A stretch of DNA of 64,000 nt from an uncultured Candidatus Saccharibacteria bacterium. Its GTDB lineage: Bacteria > Patescibacteriota > Saccharimonadia > Saccharimonadales > Saccharimonadaceae. The stretch spans positions 1 to 64,000 of the forward strand of contig CAMZEB010000001.1 of assembly GCA_947305705.1 (NCBI GenBank). The letters are read 5' to 3'. The translations under genes were made by a program, and so were the position numbers. Below the pieces are notes generated by a model. The model ran no database searches. It saw only the letters and a list, made by a program, of their open reading frames with translations, and was not told the DNA's origin. Each line of letters starts with the position of its first letter. Positions within the stretch are counted from its first letter, which is position 1. Below are positions 8,715 through 17,596 of this stretch, in pieces.

Positions 8715-10085
8715 ATGGGTATATTTAGAAAAAAAGAAACAACAGAGACAAATGTCGCTCTCCCGAATAACTTGAACGAACTAGTCTTAAAGTCAATCCG
8801 CGAAGGCGTAGTAGTAGTCGGTGCGGATGGCAATGTCCAGCTCGTGAACCCGATGGCGAGCGTAATGCTCGGCAGGAGCACCGACGAGCTAGTCGGACTA
8901 AGTTACGATTCGTGTATTACCCTGTTAGATAAATCTGGCAACAAAATTCTCGGAAATGTTAACCCTATCGTAAACAGTATCAAGACTGGTGACGTCGCCG
9001 AAAGGCGCGATTTAGAATTATTGACGGCTGGCAGCAATAAGACCACGCCGATTTCCCTAATTGTAGCGCCAACAAATGGTGCCGGTTCGAGCGTTGTTGT
9101 GACTTTTCGCAATATCGCAAAAGAGCTAGAGGAAGAGCGCGAACGAACGGAGTTTATCTCTACGGCGAGTCACGAGATGCGAACGCCGGTCGCTAGTATC
9201 GAAGGCTACCTTGGGCTTGCAATGAATCCAGCAACGGCAACCGTTGATGAGCGCGCAATGCAATATCTTAACAAGGCGCACGAATCCTCTCAGCATCTCG
9301 GGCGTTTATTCCAAGATTTGCTCGATACAACCAAACTTGATGATGGCAAAATTCATACGCAAATGGAGCCAGTCGAAATCGTCAGCCTAGTGCGTGAGAT
9401 GGCCGATGCGCAGGTGCCAAATATTCAGGCTAAAGGTCTCGTGTATCAGTTTGGCACAAATAGCGCAGACAAACAGTATGGCGGGCTAAATATAAATCAG
9501 GTGATTTATGCGAGCATTGACCGAGATTTTTTGCAGGAAATTCTCAATAATTTGATAGAAAACGCAATTAAATACACGCCAGCTGGCTATATCACTGTAA
9601 ACGTAAAAGCGGACGATCTTAACGTACAAATTATCGTGGAAGATACCGGCATCGGTATTCCGCGCGACGAGACGGAGCATATTTTCCAGAAATTCTACCG
9701 AATCGACAACAGCGACACGCGCGAAATTGGTGGCACTGGCCTAGGTCTAGCACTTGTGAAGCAGCGCGTCGAGTTGATGAACGGTAAGATTTGGGTCGAA
9801 AGCGAACAAGGAAAGGGGTCGCGCTTTATCGCAATGTTCCCTCGCTTAAGTAAAGACGCCTACGAACAACAGAGATTCCTGTTTGAAAACCAACAAAAAA
9901 TGCGCGCAGAATCGGAAGCGCACGAACGAGCAGTCCAGGCTTTTGCGTCTGGCAATGCTCCGACAACTGCCATACCTACGGCGCCACAGCCAGTGCAACC
10001 GGCCGCAATACCACAGCCTACGCAACCTGCCGCAGCACCGCAACCAGCGCCACAGCCAGCCCAGCCGCAAGCGCCACAGGCTTAG
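8715..10085 (+). CDS. Soluble PAS-type sensor histidine kinase
   Basis: 456 residues from the ATG at 8715; the track start at 8592 lies inside the divergent gene. Order: a PAS domain (about 22-125, SIREGVVVVGADGNVQLVNP), a HisKA dimerisation domain with the phospho-acceptor His in STASHEMRTPVAS, then a HATPase_c domain with N box (NNLIENAIKYTP), G1 (DTGIGIP) and G2 (GGTGLGLAL). A Pro/Ala/Gln-rich tail (last 50 residues or so) follows. There is no membrane segment, so it should sense a cytosolic signal through PAS. It is followed after 47 nt by a response regulator with a similar Pro/Ala-rich tail, and the two form a two-component pair. Confidence 0.92.
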   Translation: MGIFRKKETTETNVALPNNLNELVLKSIREGVVVVGADGNVQLVNPMASVMLGRSTDELVGLSYDSCITLLDKSGNKILGNVNPIVNSIKTGDVAERRDLELLTAGSNKTTPISLIVAPTNGAGSSVVVTFRNIAKELEEERERTEFISTASHEMRTPVASIEGYLGLAMNPATATVDERAMQYLNKAHESSQHLGRLFQDLLDTTKLDDGKIHTQMEPVEIVSLVREMADAQVPNIQAKGLVYQFGTNSADKQYGGLNINQVIYASIDRDFLQEILNNLIENAIKYTPAGYITVNVKADDLNVQIIVEDTGIGIPRDETEHIFQKFYRIDNSDTREIGGTGLGLALVKQRVELMNGKIWVESEQGKGSRFIAMFPRLSKDAYEQQRFLFENQQKMRAESEAHERAVQAFASGNAPTTAIPTAPQPVQPAAIPQPTQPAAAPQPAPQPAQPQAPQA

Positions 10086-10132
10086 CTTTTTGGATGGTAT
10101 TTTTAGCATAAGTATTATATACTTATATCAGT

Positions 10133-11035
10133 ATGACCAAGATTATGTTAGTCGAGGATGATAAGTCCTTGCGAGAAATATACAGCATTAGGCTGGTCGC
10201 CGAAGGTTATGATATCGTTTCAGCCGGCGATGGCGAGGAGGCGCTCGCGCTCGCCGTACGAGAAAAACCAGATTTGATCATCTCGGACGTTATGATGCCA
10301 AAAATTTCCGGCTTCGATATGCTCGATATTTTGCGCTCTACCCCCGAAACTAACGCAATCAAGGTTATTATGATGACTGCTCTTTCGAGTGACGATCAAC
10401 GTATGCGCGGCGAAAGCCTCGGCGCCGATCGTTATCTTGTTAAATCCCAGGTTGGCATCGAAGATGTTATCAACACTGTTCACGAAGTTCTTGGCGATAG
10501 GCCTAACGCAAACGCTGCTGCGAATCTAGACGTAGCGGCTTCCGTTGCCCCATCGCAAGCTGTTGCAGATCAAGCAATGGCACAGGCTCCAGCGCCAGCC
10601 CCTCAAGCTGCTCCTGCTCCAGCTCCAGCTCCTGCTCCGGCACCAGCTTCAGTAGCGCCAGCACCGGCACCAGCGCCACAGCCAGTCATACCTGCAGCGC
10701 CAGCCCCTCAGGTCGCACCTGCTCCTCAAGCCGCACCTGCTCCAGTAGCGCCAGCAGCCCCTGCTCAACAAGTTATTCCTCAACAACCAGTCGCTCCGCA
10801 AGTAGCTCCTGCGCCAGCACCGGCACCACAACCAGTTGCGCCTACGCCAACGGGTGGCGAACGTGTTATTCAGCCGATTAATGACCCAAATTCAGCACAA
10901 AATGCAGAAAAAATGCAGCGCCAGATGGATGAGCTGCTAAATGAAGCGCCACAAGCGCCTACCGCGCCAGTAGCAGGCCAGCAGCCGAACCCAGGTGCAT
11001 CATTCGAAGTAGATCATAATGCCCCGGCTCAATAA
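10133..11035 (+). CDS. Response regulator with Pro/Ala-rich tail and no output domain
   Basis: 300 residues. The receiver domain (about 1-122) has the acidic pocket (VEDD), the phospho-acceptor Asp in LIISDVMMPK, the conserved Thr/Ser region (IMMTALSS) and the Lys in YLVKSQ. Residues about 135-240 are low-complexity Pro/Ala/Gln. A short amphipathic segment (NAEKMQRQMDELLNEAP) ends the protein. No DNA-binding or enzymatic output domain is visible, so signalling would be by protein-protein contact. The last 17 nt overlap the next gene. Confidence 0.9.
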   Translation: MTKIMLVEDDKSLREIYSIRLVAEGYDIVSAGDGEEALALAVREKPDLIISDVMMPKISGFDMLDILRSTPETNAIKVIMMTALSSDDQRMRGESLGADRYLVKSQVGIEDVINTVHEVLGDRPNANAAANLDVAASVAPSQAVADQAMAQAPAPAPQAAPAPAPAPAPAPASVAPAPAPAPQPVIPAAPAPQVAPAPQAAPAPVAPAAPAQQVIPQQPVAPQVAPAPAPAPQPVAPTPTGGERVIQPINDPNSAQNAEKMQRQMDELLNEAPQAPTAPVAGQQPNPGASFEVDHNAPAQ

Positions 11036-11693
11036 ATATATCGCAACGAATTTTGGCGTTTCGCGCCGAGAAGCAGACAACTTAATTTCCGCAGGCAAAG
11101 TCTTGGTCAATAATAAAACTGCGGTAATTGGAATGCAGATATCTGACGACGATAGTGTTGTTGTTGATGGCAAAAAAGTTAGCCAGGACAAACTTATCTA
11201 TCTCGCACTCAATAAGCCCGTCGATTATGTTTGTAGCCGCAAAAGGCAAGGCGACACGCCGACGATTTATGAGTTGTTGCCAGAAAAATACCAGACACTA
11301 AAAAGCGTCGGGCGCTTAGATCGAAATTCTTCTGGGCTGATTTTACTCACGAACGATGGCGATTTCGCATTTCGTATGACACATCCAAGTTTTATTAAAA
11401 CTAAGATATACGAAGTGACAATAGATAGGCCGCTTGAGCCACTTCATCAGCAGATGATAGCGGATTTCGGCATACAATTGCCAGACGGGCGAAGTCAGCT
11501 TGGTCTTGAGCGTATGAACGACGAGCGAACTGCGTGGAGAATCACGATGAGCGAGGGGCGCAACCGACAAATTCGGCGCACATTTGAAGCAGTCGGTTAC
11601 AAAGTCGTATCACTGCATCGCACGAATTTTGGCCCGTATGGCTTAGATGGGCTAAGAAGTGGCGATTTTATTGAAGTGCCAAAAGTTAATTAA
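11019..11693 (+). CDS. RsuA/RluB-family rRNA pseudouridine synthase
   Basis: 224 residues. An N-terminal S4 RNA-binding domain (about 1-58, RLNKYIATNFGVSRREADNLI) is joined to a pseudouridine synthase domain. The catalytic Asp is in SVGRLDRNSSGLILLTNDG, with later family motifs KIYEVTI and MSEGRNRQIRRTFEAVGYKV. It should convert a specific uridine in rRNA; whether this is the 16S (RsuA) or 23S (RluB/RluE/RluF) site cannot be decided from sequence alone. It overlaps the response regulator by 17 nt and the convergent minus-strand gene by 4 nt. Confidence 0.92.
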   Translation: MPRLNKYIATNFGVSRREADNLISAGKVLVNNKTAVIGMQISDDDSVVVDGKKVSQDKLIYLALNKPVDYVCSRKRQGDTPTIYELLPEKYQTLKSVGRLDRNSSGLILLTNDGDFAFRMTHPSFIKTKIYEVTIDRPLEPLHQQMIADFGIQLPDGRSQLGLERMNDERTAWRITMSEGRNRQIRRTFEAVGYKVVSLHRTNFGPYGLDGLRSGDFIEVPKVN

Positions 11694-13003
11694 TTCTTAA
11701 GAAGTTTAGACAATTTCGCTCTAAGGCTGCCATTTTCTGGCACACCAACTAATGTGTCCATACCGACGCGAAGAAGGCCAAGAGCGGTCACGAAAGTATA
11801 ATCTAGCTCGCGATCAGTAGTGTTGTCGATGCCCTCTATCATATCAGTTTCAATAATGTTCACGACTGGGCGGCGAGCAAAAGGCAGCTCCTTGTACCAG
11901 TCACCGGTAGCCAAAACTTCCTGAATATTCGAGAGGCCAGCACCGCCACCACAGAGGAGAATCTGGCCAGGCAAAGTTTCCAATTCGTCAAATTCTTCAA
12001 TTGCGAGCTCGACGCCAGATTGCCATACTTCAAGATTGCGTTCGATTGCTTCGTCAAATTTCTTGCGCAGTTCCGGTTTCATCTTTGGCGAATCGGCGAG
12101 GAGTTTAAGCTTCTCTGCTTCGTCAAAACTTAAACCTAATTTTTGGGCAATTTGATGGGTAAAACTGCGGCCACCAATCGAAAACATCTTCGTGCCTTCT
12201 ACGCCGCCGTCATCTACAACCGCAATATCCGTCGTGCCGCCACCGATATCCATTACGATACCAGAGAAATTCGACTCGACATCATTGCCAAGGCAAGCGC
12301 GGCAAACTGCAAATGGTTCTACTGCTACAGTTACCAAATCGAGCTCGAGCTCGTCGCAGACGCGTTCAATTGCGGAAATATGAACAAGCGGTGCGAATGC
12401 CGTATAAATCTGAATAATAACTTCTTTGCCTTTGAAGCCGATTGGGTTCGATACTTTATAACCGTCAATGCGGAGCGAGACGAGCGCAGAATTAATAAGG
12501 CGAACTTCAACATCTTTGTTATTAGTCTCGATTGCGACTTCGCGGCGAGCGCGTTCGCCAGCCCTTTGCTGAACTTGCTTGATGATTTTTTCCATTTCGG
12601 CATCAGTGATCGGACGGCTCGCATCGGCGCGACGGTATTTAATCGACGAAGTGTTGCCTTTGATTAGTTCACCAGCAATACCGATAACAACTTCATTAGC
12701 ACGCACGCCAGCCATTTCTTCTGCCTTACTGAGGGCTTCTTCGCAAGTCTGGGCGACGCCATCTATATCCGCAATTGCGCCAGCGTAAATATTCGTAGGC
12801 GCCTCGTGTGCTTTGCCAACACCAACAATCTTGAGGCTACCTTTGCTTTTCTTCGCAATGAGCGCCTTTACATATTCCGTACCAATATCTAGCGCCAATA
12901 AATAGTCGCTAGGGTTTTTCTGCCCATTAGCGGTAGCCGCAGTAGCTTTCGCTGCATTTTTTGCTTTCGCAGCAAGCTCTTTGCCGCGTGAGATAATGCT
13001 CAT
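11690..13003 (-). CDS. FtsA/PilM-like actin-fold ATPase
   Basis: 437 residues of the FtsA/PilM superfamily. Phosphate 1 motif LLALDIGTEYVKALI (about 34-48), an SHS2/1C-type insertion (about 90-200), phosphate 2 motif GIVMDIGGGTTDIAVVDDGG, and the adenosine motif ILLCGGGAGLSNI. The length fits FtsA (about 420) better than PilM (about 350). FtsA tethers FtsZ to the membrane; PilM is the cytosolic ring component of type IV pili. The C-terminus NGSLRAKLSKLLKN could be the amphipathic membrane-targeting helix of FtsA. No ftsZ or pil gene is adjacent, so I leave the choice open with a lean to FtsA. The ATG lies 6 nt from an extended -10. Confidence 0.8.
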   Translation of the reverse strand: MSIISRGKELAAKAKNAAKATAATANGQKNPSDYLLALDIGTEYVKALIAKKSKGSLKIVGVGKAHEAPTNIYAGAIADIDGVAQTCEEALSKAEEMAGVRANEVVIGIAGELIKGNTSSIKYRRADASRPITDAEMEKIIKQVQQRAGERARREVAIETNNKDVEVRLINSALVSLRIDGYKVSNPIGFKGKEVIIQIYTAFAPLVHISAIERVCDELELDLVTVAVEPFAVCRACLGNDVESNFSGIVMDIGGGTTDIAVVDDGGVEGTKMFSIGGRSFTHQIAQKLGLSFDEAEKLKLLADSPKMKPELRKKFDEAIERNLEVWQSGVELAIEEFDELETLPGQILLCGGGAGLSNIQEVLATGDWYKELPFARRPVVNIIETDMIEGIDNTTDRELDYTFVTALGLLRVGMDTLVGVPENGSLRAKLSKLLKN

Positions 13004-13009
13004 GGTATT

Positions 13010-13018
13010 ATTATAACA
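13010..13018 (-). promoter_or_regulatory. Leaderless promoter of the FtsA/PilM-like gene
   Basis: TGTTATAAT, an extended -10, ends 6 nt before the ATG at 13003. Confidence 0.75.
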
Positions 13019-13056
13019 CTATTATCAAGCGTAGTGTCGTCACTGATTAAGAATTC

Positions 13057-13773
13057 TTATTCTTCAATCATTTCTATATCGTCATCATCGTCGTCGATTT
13101 TTTTCGTTTCTTTGCCTTGCATTGTTTCGACGATTTCGCGACCATCCTCGATAGTATCTCTAAGAGTTTTTCGATTAAAGCACGATGCAACCTCGATAGC
13201 GCCAGCAACCGTAGTGATAATACCCATAACAAGATAGCTTTTAATGTTAATATCTGCGTGCGCTATCAAGAAATAGATACCGAAACCGAGCTCAAAAAGT
13301 GTCAAAAATAGCTTAAATTTCCAGGCAAAGTTTTTGTTATCACGACCCTTGAACACTTTTACCGCTCCGAGAACACCGTTCAATGTCGTAAAGAAGCCAG
13401 CCATAAGGTTCAGGATTCTATTCGTTAGGTCCTCGTTGATAAGCAAATAGACACCAAGCGCGGCAATTAGAAGATATAACAAAGCTTCAGCGCACTGAAG
13501 AAAGAAAATTTTCCAGCCAGCCCTGCGTTCTTCGTCATCTTCCATTTTATCGACATTCGCCTTTATGTAACCGAGGCGCCAGAGTGACCAGAAAGAGAAT
13601 ATTTCACCTGCAATCAAAATCATAAGTGGAAGCGATTTCAGATCGTTGCCATTGCCATTCAGCGCGGCAAAAGTCATCATAACGCCAGGGATAAACATCA
13701 TAAGCGATGCTGCTAGTTTGTTCTTTAGAAAGATATTGTAGGCTTTTAACCCCCTAATCACGAGCTTGTTCAT
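13057..13773 (-). CDS. Multi-pass membrane protein, unknown
   Basis: I take the second Met of the track ORF (13773) as start because TATAAT lies exactly 6 nt upstream of it and would otherwise be inside the coding region. The 238 residues contain about six hydrophobic segments (for example LMMFIPGVMMTFAALN, ALLYLLIAALGVYLLI, FGIYFLIAHADI, YLVMGIITTVAGAIEVA) and a very acidic tail (KKIDDDDDDIEMIEE). The paired-helix look is loosely like HdeD/DUF308 proteins, but I would not name it so. Monocistronic and function unknown. Confidence 0.7.
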   Translation of the reverse strand: MNKLVIRGLKAYNIFLKNKLAASLMMFIPGVMMTFAALNGNGNDLKSLPLMILIAGEIFSFWSLWRLGYIKANVDKMEDDEERRAGWKIFFLQCAEALLYLLIAALGVYLLINEDLTNRILNLMAGFFTTLNGVLGAVKVFKGRDNKNFAWKFKLFLTLFELGFGIYFLIAHADINIKSYLVMGIITTVAGAIEVASCFNRKTLRDTIEDGREIVETMQGKETKKIDDDDDDIEMIEE

Positions 13774-13779
13774 ATTTTC

Positions 13780-13785
13780 ATTATA
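13780..13785 (-). promoter_or_regulatory. Leaderless promoter of the membrane protein gene
   Basis: TATAAT ends 6 nt before the ATG at 13773. This site decides the start codon against the track start at 13794. Confidence 0.65.
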
Positions 13786-13792
13786 TACCAAC

Positions 13793-13823
13793 AAAAAATC
13801 TCCGCATATGGCGGAGATTTTTG
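13793..13823 (-). terminator. alaS terminator
   Basis: AAATCTCCGC, ATAT-type loop and GCGGAGATTTTT form a perfect hairpin directly after the alaS stop. Confidence 0.88.
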
Positions 13824-13825
13824 AT

Positions 13826-15700
13826 TTATTCTAGAATTGCCTTAATGCGGCGAACGCCAGCGGAGCTTGCTTCTTCTTTTGTAATCTTGAAGTGGCCCAA
13901 AACGCCAGTATGCTCGACGTGAGGACCACCGCATACTTCACGAGAAGTTGGAGAGTCAAAATCGCCGATCGTGTAAACAGTGAGCTTGTCTGGATACTTA
14001 TCCCAGAAACTACCGTGCGCCTTCAAAGTGTCGCGAGCGTATGCCTTATCGTATTCGTCGTGGACAACAGGAAGGTCTGCCTTAATCCAGGCATTAACTT
14101 GATCCTCAAGTTTTTGCAGTTCATCTTTTTCGAGTTTATGGTCAACATTAAAATCTAGACGCATACGCTCAGCGGTTATATTGCTACCTTTTTGGCAAAT
14201 GCTTGGATCGATTAATTGTTGCAAAGCGGCGAGTAGTAAATGAGTTGCCGTATGATATTTAGTCGACATTTCGCCATGGTCTTCGAGGCCACCTTTGAAC
14301 ATACCTTTCGAGGCAGTCTTACTGCGTTCGCGTTGCTCAGCAAGAGCGGCATCAAATTCTTTTTGCCAATCTTCGCTCAGTCTTATTTCTTGGCGCTTCG
14401 CCTCCTCGACGCTTAACTCGAGTGGAAAACCATAAGTATCCTGAAGCATAAACAATTCTTTGCCAGTAAGACCCTGCTCTTTGAGGCGGTTAAGTTCCTT
14501 CATGCCACGACGAATCGTATGACGGAAAGCCTGCTCTTCCTTGCTTAGGACATCAAGAACCTCGTCGCGATTCGTAAGAATACTGTCCGGAAGATCCTTA
14601 TAGTTCTCAGCGATCATCGGCAATACGCCAGCGAGGAAATTATCTTCAATGCCAAGATTTAGTGCCTTCAATATTGCGCGACGAATGAGACGGCGCAACG
14701 CATAACCCTGTTGTTTGTTAGACGGTCTAAGTCCTTGAGCGGTCAGAAGGTAAGCGCCACGTAGATGGTCGGCAATAATGCGCATTTCACTCGTATAGTC
14801 TTCGTATTTCTTACCAGAAAGCTCCACGATGCGATCCACAATTGGTTTCAAAAGTGAAATCTGGAATACGTCATAAGAATCCATCGATGCGGCAGTAATG
14901 CGTTCGAGGCCAGCACCAAAGTCGACATTCTTGTGTTCCAATTCTTCAAAAGTACCATCTTCTTTGCGACGATATTGCATAAACACTTGGTTACCGATTT
15001 CCATAAAGCGTGCGCCATCGGAAGCTGGATGGCTCTGGCCATATTTGTCGATATCCTGTTTATCTTCACCAAAATCATAAAAGACTTCTGAATCTGGGCC
15101 ACACGGATCACCGATTGGCGTTGATTCGATGCCACCACCACGCGACCACCAGTTTTCTTTATCGTTATAGAAGAAAATACGTTCACCATCGCGAATGCCA
15201 CGCTTGTCACCATTCTCAGCGGTGTTTATCTCGGCAATTTTTGCATCGATACCGACTTCTTTGAAAACAGTCTGCCAAATATGTGCAGCTTCGTCGTCGC
15301 GCGGAATGCCGTATTTTTCGTTACCAATAAAGCAAGTGACATAGATTTTTGTCGGATCGAGACCAACTTCTTTCGTTAAGAAAGTAAAGAAGTTGCGAAT
15401 CTGTTCTTCCTTGAAGTAATCGCCAAGCGACCAGTTGCCAAGCATCTCGAAAACCGTCGTATGACGAGGGTCGCCAACATCCTCAATATCTTGCAAACGC
15501 AAGCAAGGTTGTGAATCCGTCAAACGCGTACCGTCTTTGTGTGGTTTGCCAAGAAGGTATGGCAAAAGCGGCTGCATACCAGACCCAGTAAATAGCGTAG
15601 TCGGATCATTTTCGAGCACGAGCGGTGCTGGTGCGACCTGAACATGTCCTTTGGACTTCATAAAATCGAGATATTTTTGGCGTACTTCACTTGCATTCAT
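13826..15700 (-). CDS. alaS: Alanyl-tRNA synthetase, short form
   Basis: AlaRS charges tRNA-Ala. The 624 residues cover the class II catalytic core (FMKSKGH, PLVLENDPTTLFTGSGMQPL, NWSLGDYFKEEQ, GAGLERI), the tRNA-recognition region and the editing domain, whose zinc-type residues are in HTATHLL and CGGPHVEHTG. The protein ends at SSAGVRRIKAILE, just after the editing core, so the C-terminal coiled-coil/C-Ala (DHHA1) part of the usual 850-880-residue enzyme is missing. The stop is followed at once by a good terminator, so this is not a frameshift remnant. The short form may be normal in this lineage. Start is 8 nt from an extended -10. Confidence 0.95.
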   Translation of the reverse strand: MNASEVRQKYLDFMKSKGHVQVAPAPLVLENDPTTLFTGSGMQPLLPYLLGKPHKDGTRLTDSQPCLRLQDIEDVGDPRHTTVFEMLGNWSLGDYFKEEQIRNFFTFLTKEVGLDPTKIYVTCFIGNEKYGIPRDDEAAHIWQTVFKEVGIDAKIAEINTAENGDKRGIRDGERIFFYNDKENWWSRGGGIESTPIGDPCGPDSEVFYDFGEDKQDIDKYGQSHPASDGARFMEIGNQVFMQYRRKEDGTFEELEHKNVDFGAGLERITAASMDSYDVFQISLLKPIVDRIVELSGKKYEDYTSEMRIIADHLRGAYLLTAQGLRPSNKQQGYALRRLIRRAILKALNLGIEDNFLAGVLPMIAENYKDLPDSILTNRDEVLDVLSKEEQAFRHTIRRGMKELNRLKEQGLTGKELFMLQDTYGFPLELSVEEAKRQEIRLSEDWQKEFDAALAEQRERSKTASKGMFKGGLEDHGEMSTKYHTATHLLLAALQQLIDPSICQKGSNITAERMRLDFNVDHKLEKDELQKLEDQVNAWIKADLPVVHDEYDKAYARDTLKAHGSFWDKYPDKLTVYTIGDFDSPTSREVCGGPHVEHTGVLGHFKITKEEASSAGVRRIKAILE

Positions 15701-15708
15701 AATCTATT

Positions 15709-15717
15709 ATTTTACCA
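15709..15717 (-). promoter_or_regulatory. Leaderless promoter of alaS
   Basis: TGGTAAAAT ends 8 nt before the ATG at 15700; no SD site is visible. Confidence 0.65.
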
Positions 15718-15739
15718 TAAAACACCGCTTTTGGCGAAC

Positions 15740-16351
15740 TTACTCTAGAGACAATAGAAGCACATCCCTTTTATCGTGCGAGCCGCGATCGCAAGTCGAT
15801 AGTAATAGCAATTGCGAAGTAACATATTCACCGAATGATAGAGTGCGATAGAAATCCGCTTCAGCCGAAACGACATTATACTCAACCACACGTAATCCAT
15901 ATTCTTTTGCGGGAGTATAAAGCGTCCCGGTTTTATGCGCGTTCAGATATTCTTCGTCGCGATATTTGGCAACATCAGAAAACATCAAATCGCCATTCAT
16001 ACGATGACCATAAACAATTGTTAGCGAGTCGGAAAAATCCGAAGCATTACGAAAATCTAGAAATATTGCACCGGAAATAGACTCATTGTCATAATAATCG
16101 TGCGTCAAATACCAGTTATTATCATTGGCTTGCATTACGGGATAATCTATATGCGTATCGTCGAGTTTTAACCAGGCAACCTGATGAGGCAACCATATTT
16201 GCTCACCCTGGTCTCTTAGTTCACGCAATTCAATAACACCGACCGGTTCCGATTCGAACACTCCTGTTTCAGTGGCCGCATAAAGCCAAAGCATCACGAC
16301 CACTACTAAGGCACCCGCCAGCATACCAATTCGAGAAATAACCCGCTTCAT
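15740..16351 (-). CDS. Class B-like sortase
   Basis: 203 residues. One N-terminal membrane helix (about 7-26) precedes the sortase fold. The catalytic His is in TIVYGHRMNGDLMF, the Cys in LLLLSTCDRG and the Arg in DKRDVLLLS. HIDYPVMQ, WYLTHDYY and GAIFLDFRN are class B features. Sortases cut a C-terminal sorting signal and link the protein to peptidoglycan or to another pilin. The ATG overlaps the stop of the pilin-like gene upstream (TAATG), a typical substrate-enzyme pair. Other candidate substrates in the window are at 19626-20309 and 33792-38876. Confidence 0.9.
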   Translation of the reverse strand: MKRVISRIGMLAGALVVVVMLWLYAATETGVFESEPVGVIELRELRDQGEQIWLPHQVAWLKLDDTHIDYPVMQANDNNWYLTHDYYDNESISGAIFLDFRNASDFSDSLTIVYGHRMNGDLMFSDVAKYRDEEYLNAHKTGTLYTPAKEYGLRVVEYNVVSAEADFYRTLSFGEYVTSQLLLLSTCDRGSHDKRDVLLLSLE

Positions 16352-17436
16352 TATCTACGCGAAATACGTCGGAATATAATGAAGCCGCTCACACCTAGTG
16401 CTGCAACGAGCAGATATGGCCAAGTCGCCACAAAAACACCTGTATTGATTGTCGCATCCTTACCGTTTTTCGCAATCGTAGTATTATGCGAGGCAAAATC
16501 ATCAGAACCAACTGGAGCGATTGCTTTCGAGACAGTAGTCGTTTCTGTATTATCTAACGAAGAAACGTAGCCGTCATCGTCGTCGAGCTTCTCAATCGTA
16601 TAGCTAACGCCCTGCGGTATTTCGCGCGCCATTACAGAACCGGACGCATAGTCGCCAATTGTTACTGTTTGACCGTGCTTTAGATAGACGTATACATCGC
16701 CGTCCGAAGCCGTTTGAACATTACTCGATTCAAACTCTTCGCCGCCATATTCAATATTCTCATCCTGACCGTTAATCGTTAGTTCGCTATTTTCTGGCAA
16801 GCCATCGAAACTGACTTTGTATTTAAAGTACTTATTGGCATCTGCGCCCGCTCCGCTCACTTTGCTCTCGAGTGAAATATAGGAATAATTCGCGACTGAC
16901 TCAAAATTCGCTACAAGCGGAACTTTTGCATCATCTTTATAGCTATACATCTGGTCGAGCAAAGTTACTTCTAGCTCACCTGTAGGCTCATTATTTGCAT
17001 CGAGCTTGTTCGTCACCTGGAAGTAGATGTCATATTTATTTACGCTATCATGAGGGAAGTTTAATTCGTCATTTGTGCTAGCCTCCTCAATCGTAAAAGT
17101 ATAGTCACCTACTCTATAGAAATACAGGTTTTGCAAATTCAAGTTCATACGCGATACTATTTCCCTAGTATCCCTGTTTGCAGTCATAGTAATCTCGCTA
17201 GACGGATCTATATTTGCGCCACCAACGTGATACGGATTATTCTCGCTTTGAGTTAGACGATAATTAAAACCAACGCTCACTCTTCCACTAACCCCTTTCA
17301 GCGTATGGACGAGTGCGATAGATTTTCTGGGTGCGTTTGACGGCAGTGTAGTTCCGCCAGCAGCAGATATTTTCGGTACGGCGGCAAGTGCCGCCAGTGC
17401 GAGCGCCGAACATGCTCCAATAATAATTTTTTTCAT
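16351..17436 (-). CDS. FctA-like pilin subunit, sortase substrate
   Basis: 361 residues: a Sec signal peptide (about 1-26, ending ISAAGG), two predicted Ig-like/isopeptide-type domains (about 50-185, YFYRVGDYTFTIEEAS and NKYDIYFQVTNKLD resembling Spy0128/FctA pilin domains; about 190-310, FKYKVSFDGLPENSELTING through GVSYTIEKLDDDDGYVSS, resembling the DUF7601-type C-terminal pilin domain), then a sorting signal: ATINTGV, a hydrophobic helix and FRRISRR. The motif position fits LPxTG/IPTG-type signals but is degenerate. Start ATG has AGGAGCAC upstream. It forms an operon with the class B sortase and probably makes a surface fibre or wall-anchored stalk. Confidence 0.82.
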   Translation of the reverse strand: MKKIIIGACSALALAALAAVPKISAAGGTTLPSNAPRKSIALVHTLKGVSGRVSVGFNYRLTQSENNPYHVGGANIDPSSEITMTANRDTREIVSRMNLNLQNLYFYRVGDYTFTIEEASTNDELNFPHDSVNKYDIYFQVTNKLDANNEPTGELEVTLLDQMYSYKDDAKVPLVANFESVANYSYISLESKVSGAGADANKYFKYKVSFDGLPENSELTINGQDENIEYGGEEFESSNVQTASDGDVYVYLKHGQTVTIGDYASGSVMAREIPQGVSYTIEKLDDDDGYVSSLDNTETTTVSKAIAPVGSDDFASHNTTIAKNGKDATINTGVFVATWPYLLVAALGVSGFIIFRRISRR

Positions 17437-17480
17437 AATGTGCTCCTAATTAATTACTTTTTCGACCAACAAAAATGATG

Positions 17481-17495
17481 TCACGGACCGTGCAT
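17481..17495 (-). other. Four-codon leader ORF before the pilin gene (putative)
   Basis: A near-ideal site GGAGGTAAT is followed directly by ATG CAC GGT CCG TGA. It lies 45 nt upstream of the pilin ATG, which has its own AGGAGC site. It could be a leader mini-ORF, a decoy ribosome site, or chance. Confidence 0.3.
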
Positions 17496-17521
17496 ATTAC
17501 CTCCAATTTATTGTCTGTATT

Positions 17522-17570
17522 AAAAATAACGCAGCCGGCTTAGACTGCGAAGCATAAGTACGTTATTTTA
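17522..17570 (-). terminator. Terminator or attenuator between the glycosyltransferase and the pilin gene
   Basis: On the minus strand, AAATAACG and CGTTATTT close a structure holding an inner CGCAG/CTGCG stem, followed by TTTTTAAT. It lies after the GT2 stop and may end the upper operon or partly attenuate read-through into pilin-sortase. Confidence 0.55.
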
Positions 17571-17596
17571 TGCACTTTTTCGAAAATATGTTGTAA

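Noticed and set aside
10560-10850. DNA tandem repeat or CRISPR-like array
   Set aside because: The repetitive look comes from Pro/Ala/Gln codons in the response regulator tail; no constant repeat and spacer units are present.
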